A model generated the notes under the pieces. That model saw nothing but the letters and a program-made list of their open reading frames with translations, searched no databases and had not been told where the DNA came from. A stretch of DNA of 14,702 nt from the NCBI GenBank assembly GCA_900317065.1, contig ONFK01000034.1, positions 1-14,702 on the forward strand, in the 5' to 3' direction. The stretch comes from an uncultured Bacteroidales bacterium (GTDB lineage: Bacteria > Bacteroidota > Bacteroidia > Bacteroidales > UBA932). Position 1 is the stretch's first letter, and each line of letters opens with the position of its first letter. The position numbers and the translations under genes are program-made. Positions 1-6,598 of this stretch are shown here, one piece after another.

Positions 1-42
1 GAGGAGGAATATTGATTTGATAATCAAATAATTAGCAATTTT

Positions 43-73
43 GCCCGTTTCCTATGGAACGGGCTATTTTATT
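43..73 (+). terminator. Rho-independent terminator of a gene left of the window
   Basis: GCCCGTTTCC (43-52) pairs with GGAACGGGC (56-64) around the loop TAT, with one bulged T, and is followed by TATTTTATT. The T-rich tail lies only on the plus-strand 3' side, so this should end a plus-strand transcript entering from the left edge. It is not positioned to terminate the minus-strand yccF-like gene, because on that strand the hairpin is followed by A-rich sequence. I see no gene in the rest of 1-165. Confidence 0.65.
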
Positions 74-165
74 GTATCCATCATCAGGCACCCGGCAAAT
101 AAAACCATGCCCATATGGCCGGGATGGCGCAGTGATCCGGATTCTTTTCGGTTTCAATTCGTCCT

Positions 166-540
166 TTATACGGTACGGATCTCTTTTCCGAACGGGAATA
201 TGGAACCTAATGCCATCTTGAAATGCTGCAGGCCCCATGGGATGCCGATAATTGTCACGCTGAGAAGCAGGCCGAATGTCAGGTGCAGGAGGGCGATTTC
301 CCACCATCCGAGGAGAATCCAGACAAGGTTCATCAGTATCGAAACACAACCCGGTTCATCCGGGCCGTTCACCAACTCGCGGCCGAAAGGCCATAATGCG
401 TATGTTCCAAGTTTGAACAGCTGCAAGCCGAATGGGATGCCGATGATGGTGATGCACATCACAAGTCCTACGATATAGTAAATCGCGGCGATCAAGATGC
501 CGCCGAGAATCAGCCAGAGAATGTTGCCCAGGAATTTCAT
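166..540 (-). CDS. yccF: YccF domain-containing inner-membrane protein
   Basis: This 124-residue hydrophobic protein matches the YccF (DUF307) family, small bacterial inner-membrane proteins whose role is not established. It shows the family's internal duplication: TIIGIPFGLQ (residues 31-40) followed by WPFGREL (50-56), then TIIGIPWGLQ (96-105) followed by FPFGKEI (115-121). Each copy has hydrophobic membrane stretches (about 5-35 and 67-100). The open frame extends upstream to 657, but I chose the ATG at 540. The extra 39 residues are unlike the family, and a TAnnTTTG -7 box sits at 575-568, which would put transcription initiation only a short way upstream of 540. It stands alone, divergent from the tRNA-Val unit. 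Confidence in the family is high; the function is unknown. Confidence 0.85.
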   Translation of the reverse strand: MKFLGNILWLILGGILIAAIYYIVGLVMCITIIGIPFGLQLFKLGTYALWPFGRELVNGPDEPGCVSILMNLVWILLGWWEIALLHLTFGLLLSVTIIGIPWGLQHFKMALGSIFPFGKEIRTV

Positions 541-567
541 ATTATACCAAGTACTGAGTGTTTTTTG

Positions 568-575
568 CAAATATA
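568..575 (-). promoter_or_regulatory. Bacteroidota -7 promoter box for the yccF-like gene
   Basis: On the minus strand this reads TATATTTG, a perfect match to the Bacteroidota -7 consensus TAnnTTTG, 27 bases upstream of the chosen start codon. No convincing TTTG -33 element was found at the expected 19-21 base spacing. The position supports the shorter start at 540. Confidence 0.55.
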
Positions 576-639
576 AACATTTTGGCAGGATTGAGAAGCA
601 GGGTATTCCAAACACCGTGAAAAGAAAAAAATGTTTTTT

Positions 640-672
640 TCTGAAGATAATCGGCAAAAATACTTATATTTG
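640..672 (+). promoter_or_regulatory. Promoter of tRNA-Val
   Basis: A perfect -7 box TATATTTG lies at 665-672, ending 16 bases before the tRNA. About 21 bases upstream is TCTG (640-643) at the end of a T run, a one-mismatch version of the -33 TTTG. The arrangement fits a Bacteroidota vegetative promoter for the tRNA alone. Confidence 0.55.
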
Positions 673-688
673 CAATCCTTTTCAGGAA

Positions 689-763
689 GGGACCTTAGCT
701 CAGTCGGTTCAGAGCGCTTGCTTCACACGCAAGAGGTCGGCAGTTCGAATCTGCCAGGTCCCA
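689..763 (+). tRNA. tRNA-Val (anticodon CAC)
   Basis: A full cloverleaf can be drawn. The acceptor stem is GGGACCT (689-695) with AGGTCCC (756-762) and discriminator A763. The D arm starts TAGCTCAG. The anticodon stem CTTGC/GCAAG (717-721, 729-733) encloses loop TTCACAC with anticodon CAC at 724-726, which reads GUG valine codons. The T arm GGCAG-TTCGAAT-CTGCC carries the invariant TTCGA. The genomic sequence after A763 is CTT, so CCA is not encoded. It is a single-tRNA transcription unit with its own promoter and terminator. Confidence 0.96.
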
Positions 764-767
764 CTTC

Positions 768-801
768 AGCAGGGTTCCGCCAGGAACCCTGCTATTATTT
801 T
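768..801 (+). terminator. Rho-independent terminator after tRNA-Val
   Basis: A perfect 11-bp stem, AGCAGGGTTCC (768-778) with GGAACCCTGCT (783-793), closes a GCCA loop and is followed by ATTATTTT. It begins five bases after the tRNA and ends just before the next promoter, isolating the tRNA from the downstream gene. Confidence 0.85.
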
Positions 802-807
802 ATCCGA

Positions 808-839
808 TTTGCCAACGGAAGAAAAAATTCTTAAATTTG
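808..839 (+). promoter_or_regulatory. Promoter of the bifunctional acyltransferase gene
   Basis: The -33 element TTTG (808-811) and the -7 box TAAATTTG (832-839) are separated by 20 bases, the spacing expected of Bacteroidota vegetative promoters. Transcription would begin near 846, leaving a leader of about 20 bases with no Shine-Dalgarno sequence before the ATG at 867. Confidence 0.7.
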
Positions 840-866
840 TGCTTTGTGTAGTTTGACCACATAACT

Positions 867-2684
867 ATGGAAAAACAAAAGTACGTAGTATCTGAAACCG
901 ACCTGCAGGACGCCCTCAAGCTCAAGGGGGGCTTCGGACGTTTTATAGCCCGACGCATTCTTCGTTTCCTCGAAATCGACAAAATAAACGCCATCCACGA
1001 GAAACTGATGGCGAACGACGGTCCCGAATTCTCCGAAGCCGTACTCAAAGAAGTGGGCGTGACCTACGAGATACTCCCCGAACAACTCAAGCGCATCCCT
1101 GAAGAAGGTGGATTCATCACTGTTTCCAACCATCACTTCGGCAGCATCGACGGTCTGATCCTGAGCTCCGTAGTAGGCGGGAAGCGCAAGGATTACCGCA
1201 TACTCACCACATTCCTTCTCGCTCTGATTCCAAGTCTGAAGAGCAGTTTCATGCCCGTGGACAATCTCAGCGGCAATACTGCTTCGGCGAAGAGCATCCA
1301 CGGCATACGCATGGCCCTGCAGCACATACACGACGGAGGAGCGTTGGGATTCTTCCCTGCGGGAGAAGTCGCCACTTACCAGAAGAAGGGCAAACGTACC
1401 GCCATTTCGGACAAGAATGTCATCGAAGACAAGCCCTGGGCGGAGAATATCATAAAACTGATCAAGAATTCGGGATTCCCGGTGATCCCCATCTACTTTG
1501 AGGGCACCAATTCGAAGTTTTTCCATTTCCTCGGCAAGATTCACCCGAGGCTCCGCACCGTGCGCCTCATACACGAAATGCTCAACAAGAAAGGCACTCA
1601 CGTGAAGGTGCGCATCGGACAGCCCGTCAGCCCGGAAGAAATCAGCAAATACAGCGTCCCCGAACTCGGCAAGTATCTGCGCAACCGCACCTATGCACTG
1701 CAGGCTGAATGCATTGAAAAGAAAGAGCAGACGGGTCCGAATTCCTTCTCCACTCCCGTAATCAGTCCCGTTGATCCCGAACTGGTTGCAGCAGAAATGC
1801 TTGCGGCCGAAGACAGGATTCTTTTCGAATACGGCGACTATCGCGTATACCTAAGCGAGCCGGACAGGATCCCGAACGCAATGAAAGAACTCTACCGCCT
1901 TCGCGAAGAGACCTTCCGCGCTGTCGGAGAAGGTACCGGCAACCCATACGACACCGATCGTTTCGACGCTTACTTCCATCACCTTATCCTGTGGAATATA
2001 CCCAACAAGGAGATTGTAGGCTCCTACAGGATAGGAGTCGGAACGGAATCCTACGACAATCACGGAGGAATCGACGGATTCTATACATCGACCCTGTTCA
2101 ATTACAATGACGCGAGCAGGGAGATTCTCAGGGACAGCCTGGAACTCGGCCGCACCTTCGTGCGCCAGAAGTACCAGCGCGAGATCCAGAGTCTCAGGCT
2201 TCTTCTCACCGGGCTTGCAGCGACCACGCTTAGATTCCCCGCGCAGAAATACTTCCTGGGCCCGGTCAGCATCAGCAACGACTTCCCCGATTTCTACAAG
2301 AGCCTGACGGTGTGGTTCCTGGAGAACAAGGCTTCCGATGCCGGATCCAGGGCCCTGGCCTCCCCTACCAATGCCTTCAAGCCCGACTGGCTGGGAGTAG
2401 ACCCCGCAGCGCTCCTGCAAAAGATTGATACCGTCGATGAACTTGACAAACTGATCGCCACCCTTTCCGACGGCAAATACCGCCTGCCGGTCCTTGTAAA
2501 GAAGTATTTCAATTACGGAGCCAGGCTGATCTGCTTCAACGTCGATCCGGATTTCAACAATTCCCTGGACGGATTGATCCTGCTTCCTCTGCGGGGCTTC
2601 CCGAAGGACCATCTGAAGACACTGGTCAAAGTACTGCCGCAGGATCAACAGGAGTTGATTTTAAGCGATTCGCCTCTGAGTTAG
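867..2684 (+). CDS. Two-domain acyltransferase: PlsC-like plus GNAT (ornithine/glycine lipid type)
   Basis: The protein has 605 residues and two acyltransferase domains. The N-terminal part (about 75-260) is a PlsC-like lysophospholipid acyltransferase with the catalytic H-x4-D motif (H90, D95, in NHHFGSIDG) and an FFPAGE block at 162-167. The C-terminal part (about 315-490) resembles the hemolysin/OlsB GNAT group (Acetyltransf_5), including LREETFRAVGEG and SLELGRTFVR (425-434). In known systems an OlsB/GlsB-type domain N-acylates ornithine or glycine with a 3-hydroxy fatty acid, and an OlsA/GlsA-type domain O-acylates the product; OlsF enzymes join both. By inference this single protein makes a phosphorus-free aminolipid at the cytoplasmic membrane. 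The amino-acid headgroup cannot be told from sequence. It has its own promoter and is separated from glmS by a second one. An undefined phospholipid acyltransferase remains possible. Confidence 0.8.
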   Translation: MEKQKYVVSETDLQDALKLKGGFGRFIARRILRFLEIDKINAIHEKLMANDGPEFSEAVLKEVGVTYEILPEQLKRIPEEGGFITVSNHHFGSIDGLILSSVVGGKRKDYRILTTFLLALIPSLKSSFMPVDNLSGNTASAKSIHGIRMALQHIHDGGALGFFPAGEVATYQKKGKRTAISDKNVIEDKPWAENIIKLIKNSGFPVIPIYFEGTNSKFFHFLGKIHPRLRTVRLIHEMLNKKGTHVKVRIGQPVSPEEISKYSVPELGKYLRNRTYALQAECIEKKEQTGPNSFSTPVISPVDPELVAAEMLAAEDRILFEYGDYRVYLSEPDRIPNAMKELYRLREETFRAVGEGTGNPYDTDRFDAYFHHLILWNIPNKEIVGSYRIGVGTESYDNHGGIDGFYTSTLFNYNDASREILRDSLELGRTFVRQKYQREIQSLRLLLTGLAATTLRFPAQKYFLGPVSISNDFPDFYKSLTVWFLENKASDAGSRALASPTNAFKPDWLGVDPAALLQKIDTVDELDKLIATLSDGKYRLPVLVKKYFNYGARLICFNVDPDFNNSLDGLILLPLRGFPKDHLKTLVKVLPQDQQELILSDSPLS

Positions 2685-2687
2685 TTT

Positions 2688-2718
2688 TTTGCAGCATCAG
2701 ATTCTTTGCGTATATTTG
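2688..2718 (+). promoter_or_regulatory. glmS promoter
   Basis: A -33 element TTTG (2688-2691, within TTTTTTG) and a perfect -7 box TATATTTG (2711-2718) are separated by 19 bases, matching the Bacteroidota consensus. The expected start of transcription near 2725 leaves a leader of only about 16 bases before the glmS ATG. That leaves little room for the glmS ribozyme/riboswitch known from Firmicutes, and none is seen. Confidence 0.75.
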
Positions 2719-2741
2719 TCGGTCACTAATCGACAAATATA
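2711..2741 (+). repeat. Perfect 11-bp inverted repeat spanning the -7 box and glmS start
   Basis: TATATTTGTCG (2711-2721) is exactly reverse-complementary to CGACAAATATA (2731-2741), with a 9-base spacer GTCACTAAT. The left arm contains the whole -7 box and the right arm ends on the A of the glmS ATG. It could be an operator for a dimeric repressor, or chance reinforced by the A/T-rich -7 sequence. Transcribed alone the hairpin would be incomplete, because the left arm lies mostly upstream of the predicted start of transcription. Confidence 0.5.
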
Positions 2742-4198
2742 TGTGTGGAATTGTTGCTTATCTCGGTTGCCGCGAGGCATATCCGATTCTGATCCGGGGC
2801 CTTCACCGGCTTGAATACCGCGGTTACGACTCCGCAGGAGTTGCGGTTCTTAACGAAGAAGGAAAACTTAACATCTATAAAGCCGTAGGCAAAGTCGCCA
2901 ATCTGGAGCAGATGGTGCAGGGGCACGATTGCTCCGGCAGCCTTGGCATAGCACATACCCGCTGGGCCACCCACGGTGTGCCCAACGAGGTCAACGCGCA
3001 TCCTCATATCTCCCAGAGCGGAGACCTTACGATGGTGCATAACGGCATCATCGAGAATGCCGGAGCATTGCGGGAGCAGCTCAAGAAGAAGGGATTCTCC
3101 TTCCGCAGCGAAACAGACACGGAAGTTCTCCTCCAACTCATAGAATATACCCAGAAAAAACACGATGCCGACCTGGCAAGCGCAGTGCGTTCCGCCCTTC
3201 AAAAGGTCATCGGCGCATATGCAATTGCAGTGATCGACCGCAAAGAACCCGGGACCATAGTCACCGCCCGCAAGAGCAGCCCGCTTGCGATAGGCCTCGG
3301 CGAAGGGAACAGCGAATTCTTCATTGCGAGCGATGCCTCCCCTATCGCCGGATATACCAACAAGGTGGTCTATCTCAACGACGAGGAAGTCGCCGTATGC
3401 CGCCGTGGCGAGGATCTGCAGATCAGCACACTTGGAGCCGACAAAGTTGACGTGCGCATAAAGGAAATCGACCTCGACGTGAGCATGCTGGACAAGGGAG
3501 GATTCCCCCACTTTATGCTCAAGGAGATTTTCGACCAACCATCCGTTCTCAAGGACTGCATGCGTGGCCGTCTTCTCCCTGCTCACCGGCGCATCATCCT
3601 GAGCGCAGTCACCGAGCACCGCGAGGAGCTGCTGAATGCAAAGCGCTATGTCATGGTGAGTTGCGGCACCTCATGGCACGCCGCCCTCATAGGCAAGCAA
3701 CTCATCGAACAGTTCTGCCGCATTCCGGTAGAAGTTGCCTACGCGAGCGAATTCCGATACAGCGATCCCGTGGTAGGCCCCGGAGACGTCGTTTTTGCCA
3801 TCTCGCAGAGCGGAGAAACCGCCGACACTCTTTCCGCGGTCCAGATGGCTTCCGAACGCGGTGCGATGGTGTTCGGCATAGTCAATGCCGTCGGCAGCAG
3901 CATCGCCCGGGCATCCGACACCGGCACGTACATCCATGTGGGTCCTGAAATCGGCGTAGCCAGCACCAAGGCCTTCACGGGCCAGACCACGGTCCTGGCC
4001 ATGCTTGCTCTGGCCATAGGACGCGAGAAGGGAACTGTCAGCGAAGATACATACTCCGATGCCATCTCGGAACTCGAACAGATTCCGGACAAAATCAGCC
4101 GCATCCTCGAGAAGAACGAAGAGATCAAGGCGCTCGCACAACAATACACGGCGAACAGGAACTTCCTTTACCTCGGACGCGGGACGGACGCGGGATGA
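2741..4198 (+). CDS. glmS: GlmS N-terminal fragment (glutaminase plus first SIS domain), frameshifted
   Basis: Glutamine:fructose-6-phosphate aminotransferase makes glucosamine-6-phosphate from fructose-6-phosphate and glutamine, the first step to UDP-GlcNAc in the cytoplasm. This 485-residue ORF begins MCGIV with the nucleophilic Cys2, followed by HTRWATHG (72-79), HNGIIEN (100-106) and SETDTE (123-128) of the class II glutaminase domain. The first SIS domain has SCGTSWH (307-313), SQSGETADT (355-363) and STKAF (408-412), the sugar-phosphate-binding elements. After LGRG (residue 481) the frame runs into TDAG and a stop, because of an 11-bp tandem duplication. The homologous continuation is in the next ORF. 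Together they give 616 residues, the normal GlmS length. The rest of the sequence looks intact, so this is a recent mutation, an assembly error, or a split gene. Confidence 0.9.
   Translation: MCGIVAYLGCREAYPILIRGLHRLEYRGYDSAGVAVLNEEGKLNIYKAVGKVANLEQMVQGHDCSGSLGIAHTRWATHGVPNEVNAHPHISQSGDLTMVHNGIIENAGALREQLKKKGFSFRSETDTEVLLQLIEYTQKKHDADLASAVRSALQKVIGAYAIAVIDRKEPGTIVTARKSSPLAIGLGEGNSEFFIASDASPIAGYTNKVVYLNDEEVAVCRRGEDLQISTLGADKVDVRIKEIDLDVSMLDKGGFPHFMLKEIFDQPSVLKDCMRGRLLPAHRRIILSAVTEHREELLNAKRYVMVSCGTSWHAALIGKQLIEQFCRIPVEVAYASEFRYSDPVVGPGDVVFAISQSGETADTLSAVQMASERGAMVFGIVNAVGSSIARASDTGTYIHVGPEIGVASTKAFTGQTTVLAMLALAIGREKGTVSEDTYSDAISELEQIPDKISRILEKNEEIKALAQQYTANRNFLYLGRGTDAG
4175..4196 (+). repeat. 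11-bp tandem duplication that splits glmS
   Basis: GGACGCGGGAC (4175-4185) is followed directly by GGACGCGGGAT (4186-4196), differing only at the last base. Removing one unit gives CTCGGACGCGGGATGAAC, which reads LGRGMN and joins the two glmS ORFs in one frame exactly where GlmS proteins have LGRG-x-x-YPVALEGALK. Eleven bases is not a multiple of three, so the duplication causes the frameshift. Replication slippage is the simplest origin. Confidence 0.9.
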
Positions 4199-4602
4199 AC
4201 TATCCCGTCGCCCTGGAAGGAGCTCTCAAACTCAAGGAAATCAGCTATATACACGCAGAAGGATACCCTGCCGCCGAGATGAAGCACGGGCCGATTGCCC
4301 TGGTGGACGAGGACATGCCGGTGGTATTTCTCGCCACGCACCACAATCTCTACGAAAAAATACTCAGCAATATGCAGGAGGTCGCGGCACGGAAGGGCCG
4401 TGTGCTTGCAATCGTAAGCGAAGGCGATACGGTGGTAAAGCAGATTGCAGAGCATGTCATAGAGGTGCCACGCACTCCCAACTTCCTCTGTCCCCTGGTG
4501 TCGGTGATTCCGCTCCAGCTCCTTGCCTACCATATTGCCGTGGCCAAAGGACTGGACGTGGACCAGCCCAGGAATCTTGCAAAAAGTGTAACCGTAGAAT
4601 AA
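4195..4602 (+). CDS. glmS: GlmS C-terminal fragment (second SIS domain)
   Basis: The 135 residues cover the second SIS domain of GlmS. They carry LEGALKLKEISY with the lysine and glutamate equivalent to E. coli K485 and E488, MKHGP with the catalytic histidine (E. coli H504), and the canonical C-terminus LAKSVTVE with the active-site lysine (E. coli K603). The isomerase catalytic residues are thus here, while the sugar-phosphate-binding residues are in the upstream fragment. The ATG at 4195 overlaps the upstream TGA as ATGA, a geometry that permits termination-reinitiation, so a two-chain GlmS is conceivable. However, the break falls at the first strand of this SIS fold, and independent folding is doubtful. 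It may be a non-functional remnant or the tail of an intact glmS misread by the assembly. Confidence 0.88.
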   Translation: MNYPVALEGALKLKEISYIHAEGYPAAEMKHGPIALVDEDMPVVFLATHHNLYEKILSNMQEVAARKGRVLAIVSEGDTVVKQIAEHVIEVPRTPNFLCPLVSVIPLQLLAYHIAVAKGLDVDQPRNLAKSVTVE

Positions 4603-4609
4603 TACAGAC

Positions 4610-6598
4610 ATGAAATACAGGAAACTCAGTTCAGAAGAGATCTGCGCCCTGCAGGATCAGGGATGCAGCGCCGAAGACTGGCGGCAGATCGAAGTCGCCG
4701 AAGCTTTCAGCACTGCCAACATCTTCCGCACCGCCTTCAGCGGGCAAATCCGCCTCGGAAGTTTCAACAGCGAATTCACCCTCCCCGGAGGCCTCAGGAG
4801 GCATTCCGGCATCAGCGACGCGACTTTGCACAATGTCAGTGTAGGCAACGGCTGCTGCATCCGTTCGGTGCGTGAATACATCGCGAACTACGACATAGCG
4901 GACGGCGTCTACATCGACAACGTCGGAACGATTGTCACCGATTCCGAAAGCTGCTTCGGCAATGGAGTGAAAGTCTCCGTCCTCAACGAAACCGGCGGCC
5001 GCGAAGTGATGATGCACGACAAGTTGTCCGCCCATGAAGCATACATGGTAGCCCTCTACAGGCACCGGCCCGTATTCGTCGAGAAGATGAACGCCATCAT
5101 CCGCGATTATGTCGACGGAATCAAGTCGTCCCGCGGAACCATAGGGACGGGAGCATCAATCTCCGGCACAGCCGAGATCCGCAATGTGCGCATCGGGGAA
5201 TACGCCAGCATCAACGGGGCCTCTCTCCTTGCCAACGGATCCGTCAACAGCACCGCCGACGCCCCCGTAGTCATAGGCCGGAGCGTCATATGCGAAGATT
5301 TCATCATCTCCGCCGGCAGTTCGGTGACCGATGCGGCGACACTCACCCGCTGCTTCGTGGGACAGGCCTGCCGCTTCGCCCACGGGTATTCCGCAAGCGA
5401 CTCGCTCTTCTTCTGCAACTGCCAGGGCGAGAACGGAGAAGCCTGCGCCATCTTTGCAGGCCCGTTCACGGTCACACATCACAAGAGCACCCTGCTCATA
5501 GCCGGCATGTTCTCCTTCATGAATGCGGGGTCCGGATCGAACCAGAGCAACCACATGTACAAGCTCGGCCCCATACATCAGGGTACGCTTGAGCGGGGGG
5601 CGAAGACTTCGTCGGATTCCTACATACTCTGGCCAGCCCGCGTGGGAGCATTCTCGCTTGTTATGGGCCGGCACGTCACCCACTCCGACACCACCAATCT
5701 CCCCTTCTCCTATCTGATTGAGAAGGGAGAAACCTCCTATCTGGCGCCTGGCGTAAACTTACGCAGCGTAGGCACCATACGCGACGCAAAGAAATGGCCC
5801 AGACGCGACGGCCGCACCGGTGCGGATAAGTACGACTTCATCAATTACAACCTGCTCTCCCCCTTCACCATACAGAAGATGATAAAGGGCCTGCAGACAT
5901 TGGAAAACCTGCGTTATGCCAGCGGCGAACTCTCGGACGTCTACTCCTTCCATAGTGTCAAGATTACAAACTCCGCCCTCAAGCGGGGAATGGAACTGTA
6001 CCGCATCGCCATCGACAAATTCATGGGGAACTCCCTGATTTCTCGCCTGCAGGAGGCTGACGGCAGTTTCAGCGAACTCAGCGAAGCTAAACTCCAGGCC
6101 AAACTCCGTCCGGACACCCCTGTCGGCTCGGGCGAATGGGTTGACATCAGTGGCCTGATAGCGCCGAAGAGCGAGATCGCAGCCCTGATGAATGGCATAG
6201 AGCGGGGAGAAATCTCCACCCCGGAACAAATCTGCGAGGCCTTCCGCACCATGGCGGATAATTACTACAACTATGAGTGGACCTGGGCTTTCCAGCACAT
6301 CCAACAACTCTATGGCATCAATCCCTCCAAGATGACGAAGAGTGATGCCATCCGTCTGATAGAAATATGGAAGAAGGCCGTAGTCAGTCTCGACAACATG
6401 ATATACGAAGACGCACGCAAAGAATTCAACCTGGCATCCAAGACCGGCTTCGGCGCCGACGGCGACAAGGAGCAGAAAGAAATCGACTTTGGACAGGTGC
6501 GAGGAGACTTCGAGAGCAACGATTTCGTCCGCTCTGTGCTCGATCACATCAAGATCAAGACCGAACTGGGAGAAAAGGCGGTCAATGCTCTCGGATAG
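4610..6598 (+). CDS. DUF4954 family protein with left-handed beta-helix-like repeats
   Basis: This 662-residue protein matches the Bacteroidota DUF4954 family, recognised from the N-terminal LQDQGCSAEDW, the LPGGLRRHSGI segment, and the strongly conserved GPFTVTHHKSTLLIAG and SGSNQSNHMYKLGPIHQG region. Its N-terminal half has hexapeptide-like periodicity (ATLHNVSVGNGCCI, AEIRNVRIGEYASI, APVVIGRSVIC), suggesting a left-handed parallel beta-helix as in sugar acyltransferases. The C-terminal third appears helical. There is no signal peptide, so it should be cytoplasmic. It starts seven bases after the glmS stop with no promoter between, so it is probably co-transcribed with glmS and may act in amino-sugar or cell-envelope metabolism; that is inference, as no activity is established. 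Its last 17 bases overlap the convergent Hdr-like gene on the other strand. Confidence 0.85.
   Translation: MKYRKLSSEEICALQDQGCSAEDWRQIEVAEAFSTANIFRTAFSGQIRLGSFNSEFTLPGGLRRHSGISDATLHNVSVGNGCCIRSVREYIANYDIADGVYIDNVGTIVTDSESCFGNGVKVSVLNETGGREVMMHDKLSAHEAYMVALYRHRPVFVEKMNAIIRDYVDGIKSSRGTIGTGASISGTAEIRNVRIGEYASINGASLLANGSVNSTADAPVVIGRSVICEDFIISAGSSVTDAATLTRCFVGQACRFAHGYSASDSLFFCNCQGENGEACAIFAGPFTVTHHKSTLLIAGMFSFMNAGSGSNQSNHMYKLGPIHQGTLERGAKTSSDSYILWPARVGAFSLVMGRHVTHSDTTNLPFSYLIEKGETSYLAPGVNLRSVGTIRDAKKWPRRDGRTGADKYDFINYNLLSPFTIQKMIKGLQTLENLRYASGELSDVYSFHSVKITNSALKRGMELYRIAIDKFMGNSLISRLQEADGSFSELSEAKLQAKLRPDTPVGSGEWVDISGLIAPKSEIAALMNGIERGEISTPEQICEAFRTMADNYYNYEWTWAFQHIQQLYGINPSKMTKSDAIRLIEIWKKAVVSLDNMIYEDARKEFNLASKTGFGADGDKEQKEIDFGQVRGDFESNDFVRSVLDHIKIKTELGEKAVNALG

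Noticed and set aside
1..15. Plus-strand frame 1 reads EEEY then stop, possibly the end of an upstream gene
   Set aside because: Only four codons are visible and other frames also run to nearby stops. The terminator at 43-73 implies an upstream gene, but its reading frame cannot be fixed.
92..123. CCCGGC...GCCGGG inverted repeat that might terminate the yccF-like transcript
   Set aside because: The six-base arms are separated by 20 bases and have no T tract on the minus strand, too weak to call a terminator.
541..657. N-terminal extension of the yccF-like ORF by 39 residues
   Set aside because: The extension covers the -7 box at 568-575 and is unlike YccF proteins, so the ATG at 540 is preferred.
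2734..2741. Minus-strand TATATTTG as a divergent promoter at the glmS start
   Set aside because: No -33 element at the right spacing and no minus-strand gene to serve; it is the right arm of the palindrome.
4172..4198. Programmed -1 ribosomal frameshift joining the glmS halves
   Set aside because: There is no X-XXY-YYZ slippery heptamer or evident downstream stimulator, and the tandem duplication explains the shift better.
2741..4602. glmS ribozyme/riboswitch
   Set aside because: The predicted leader is only about 16 bases and no ribozyme-like sequence precedes the gene.
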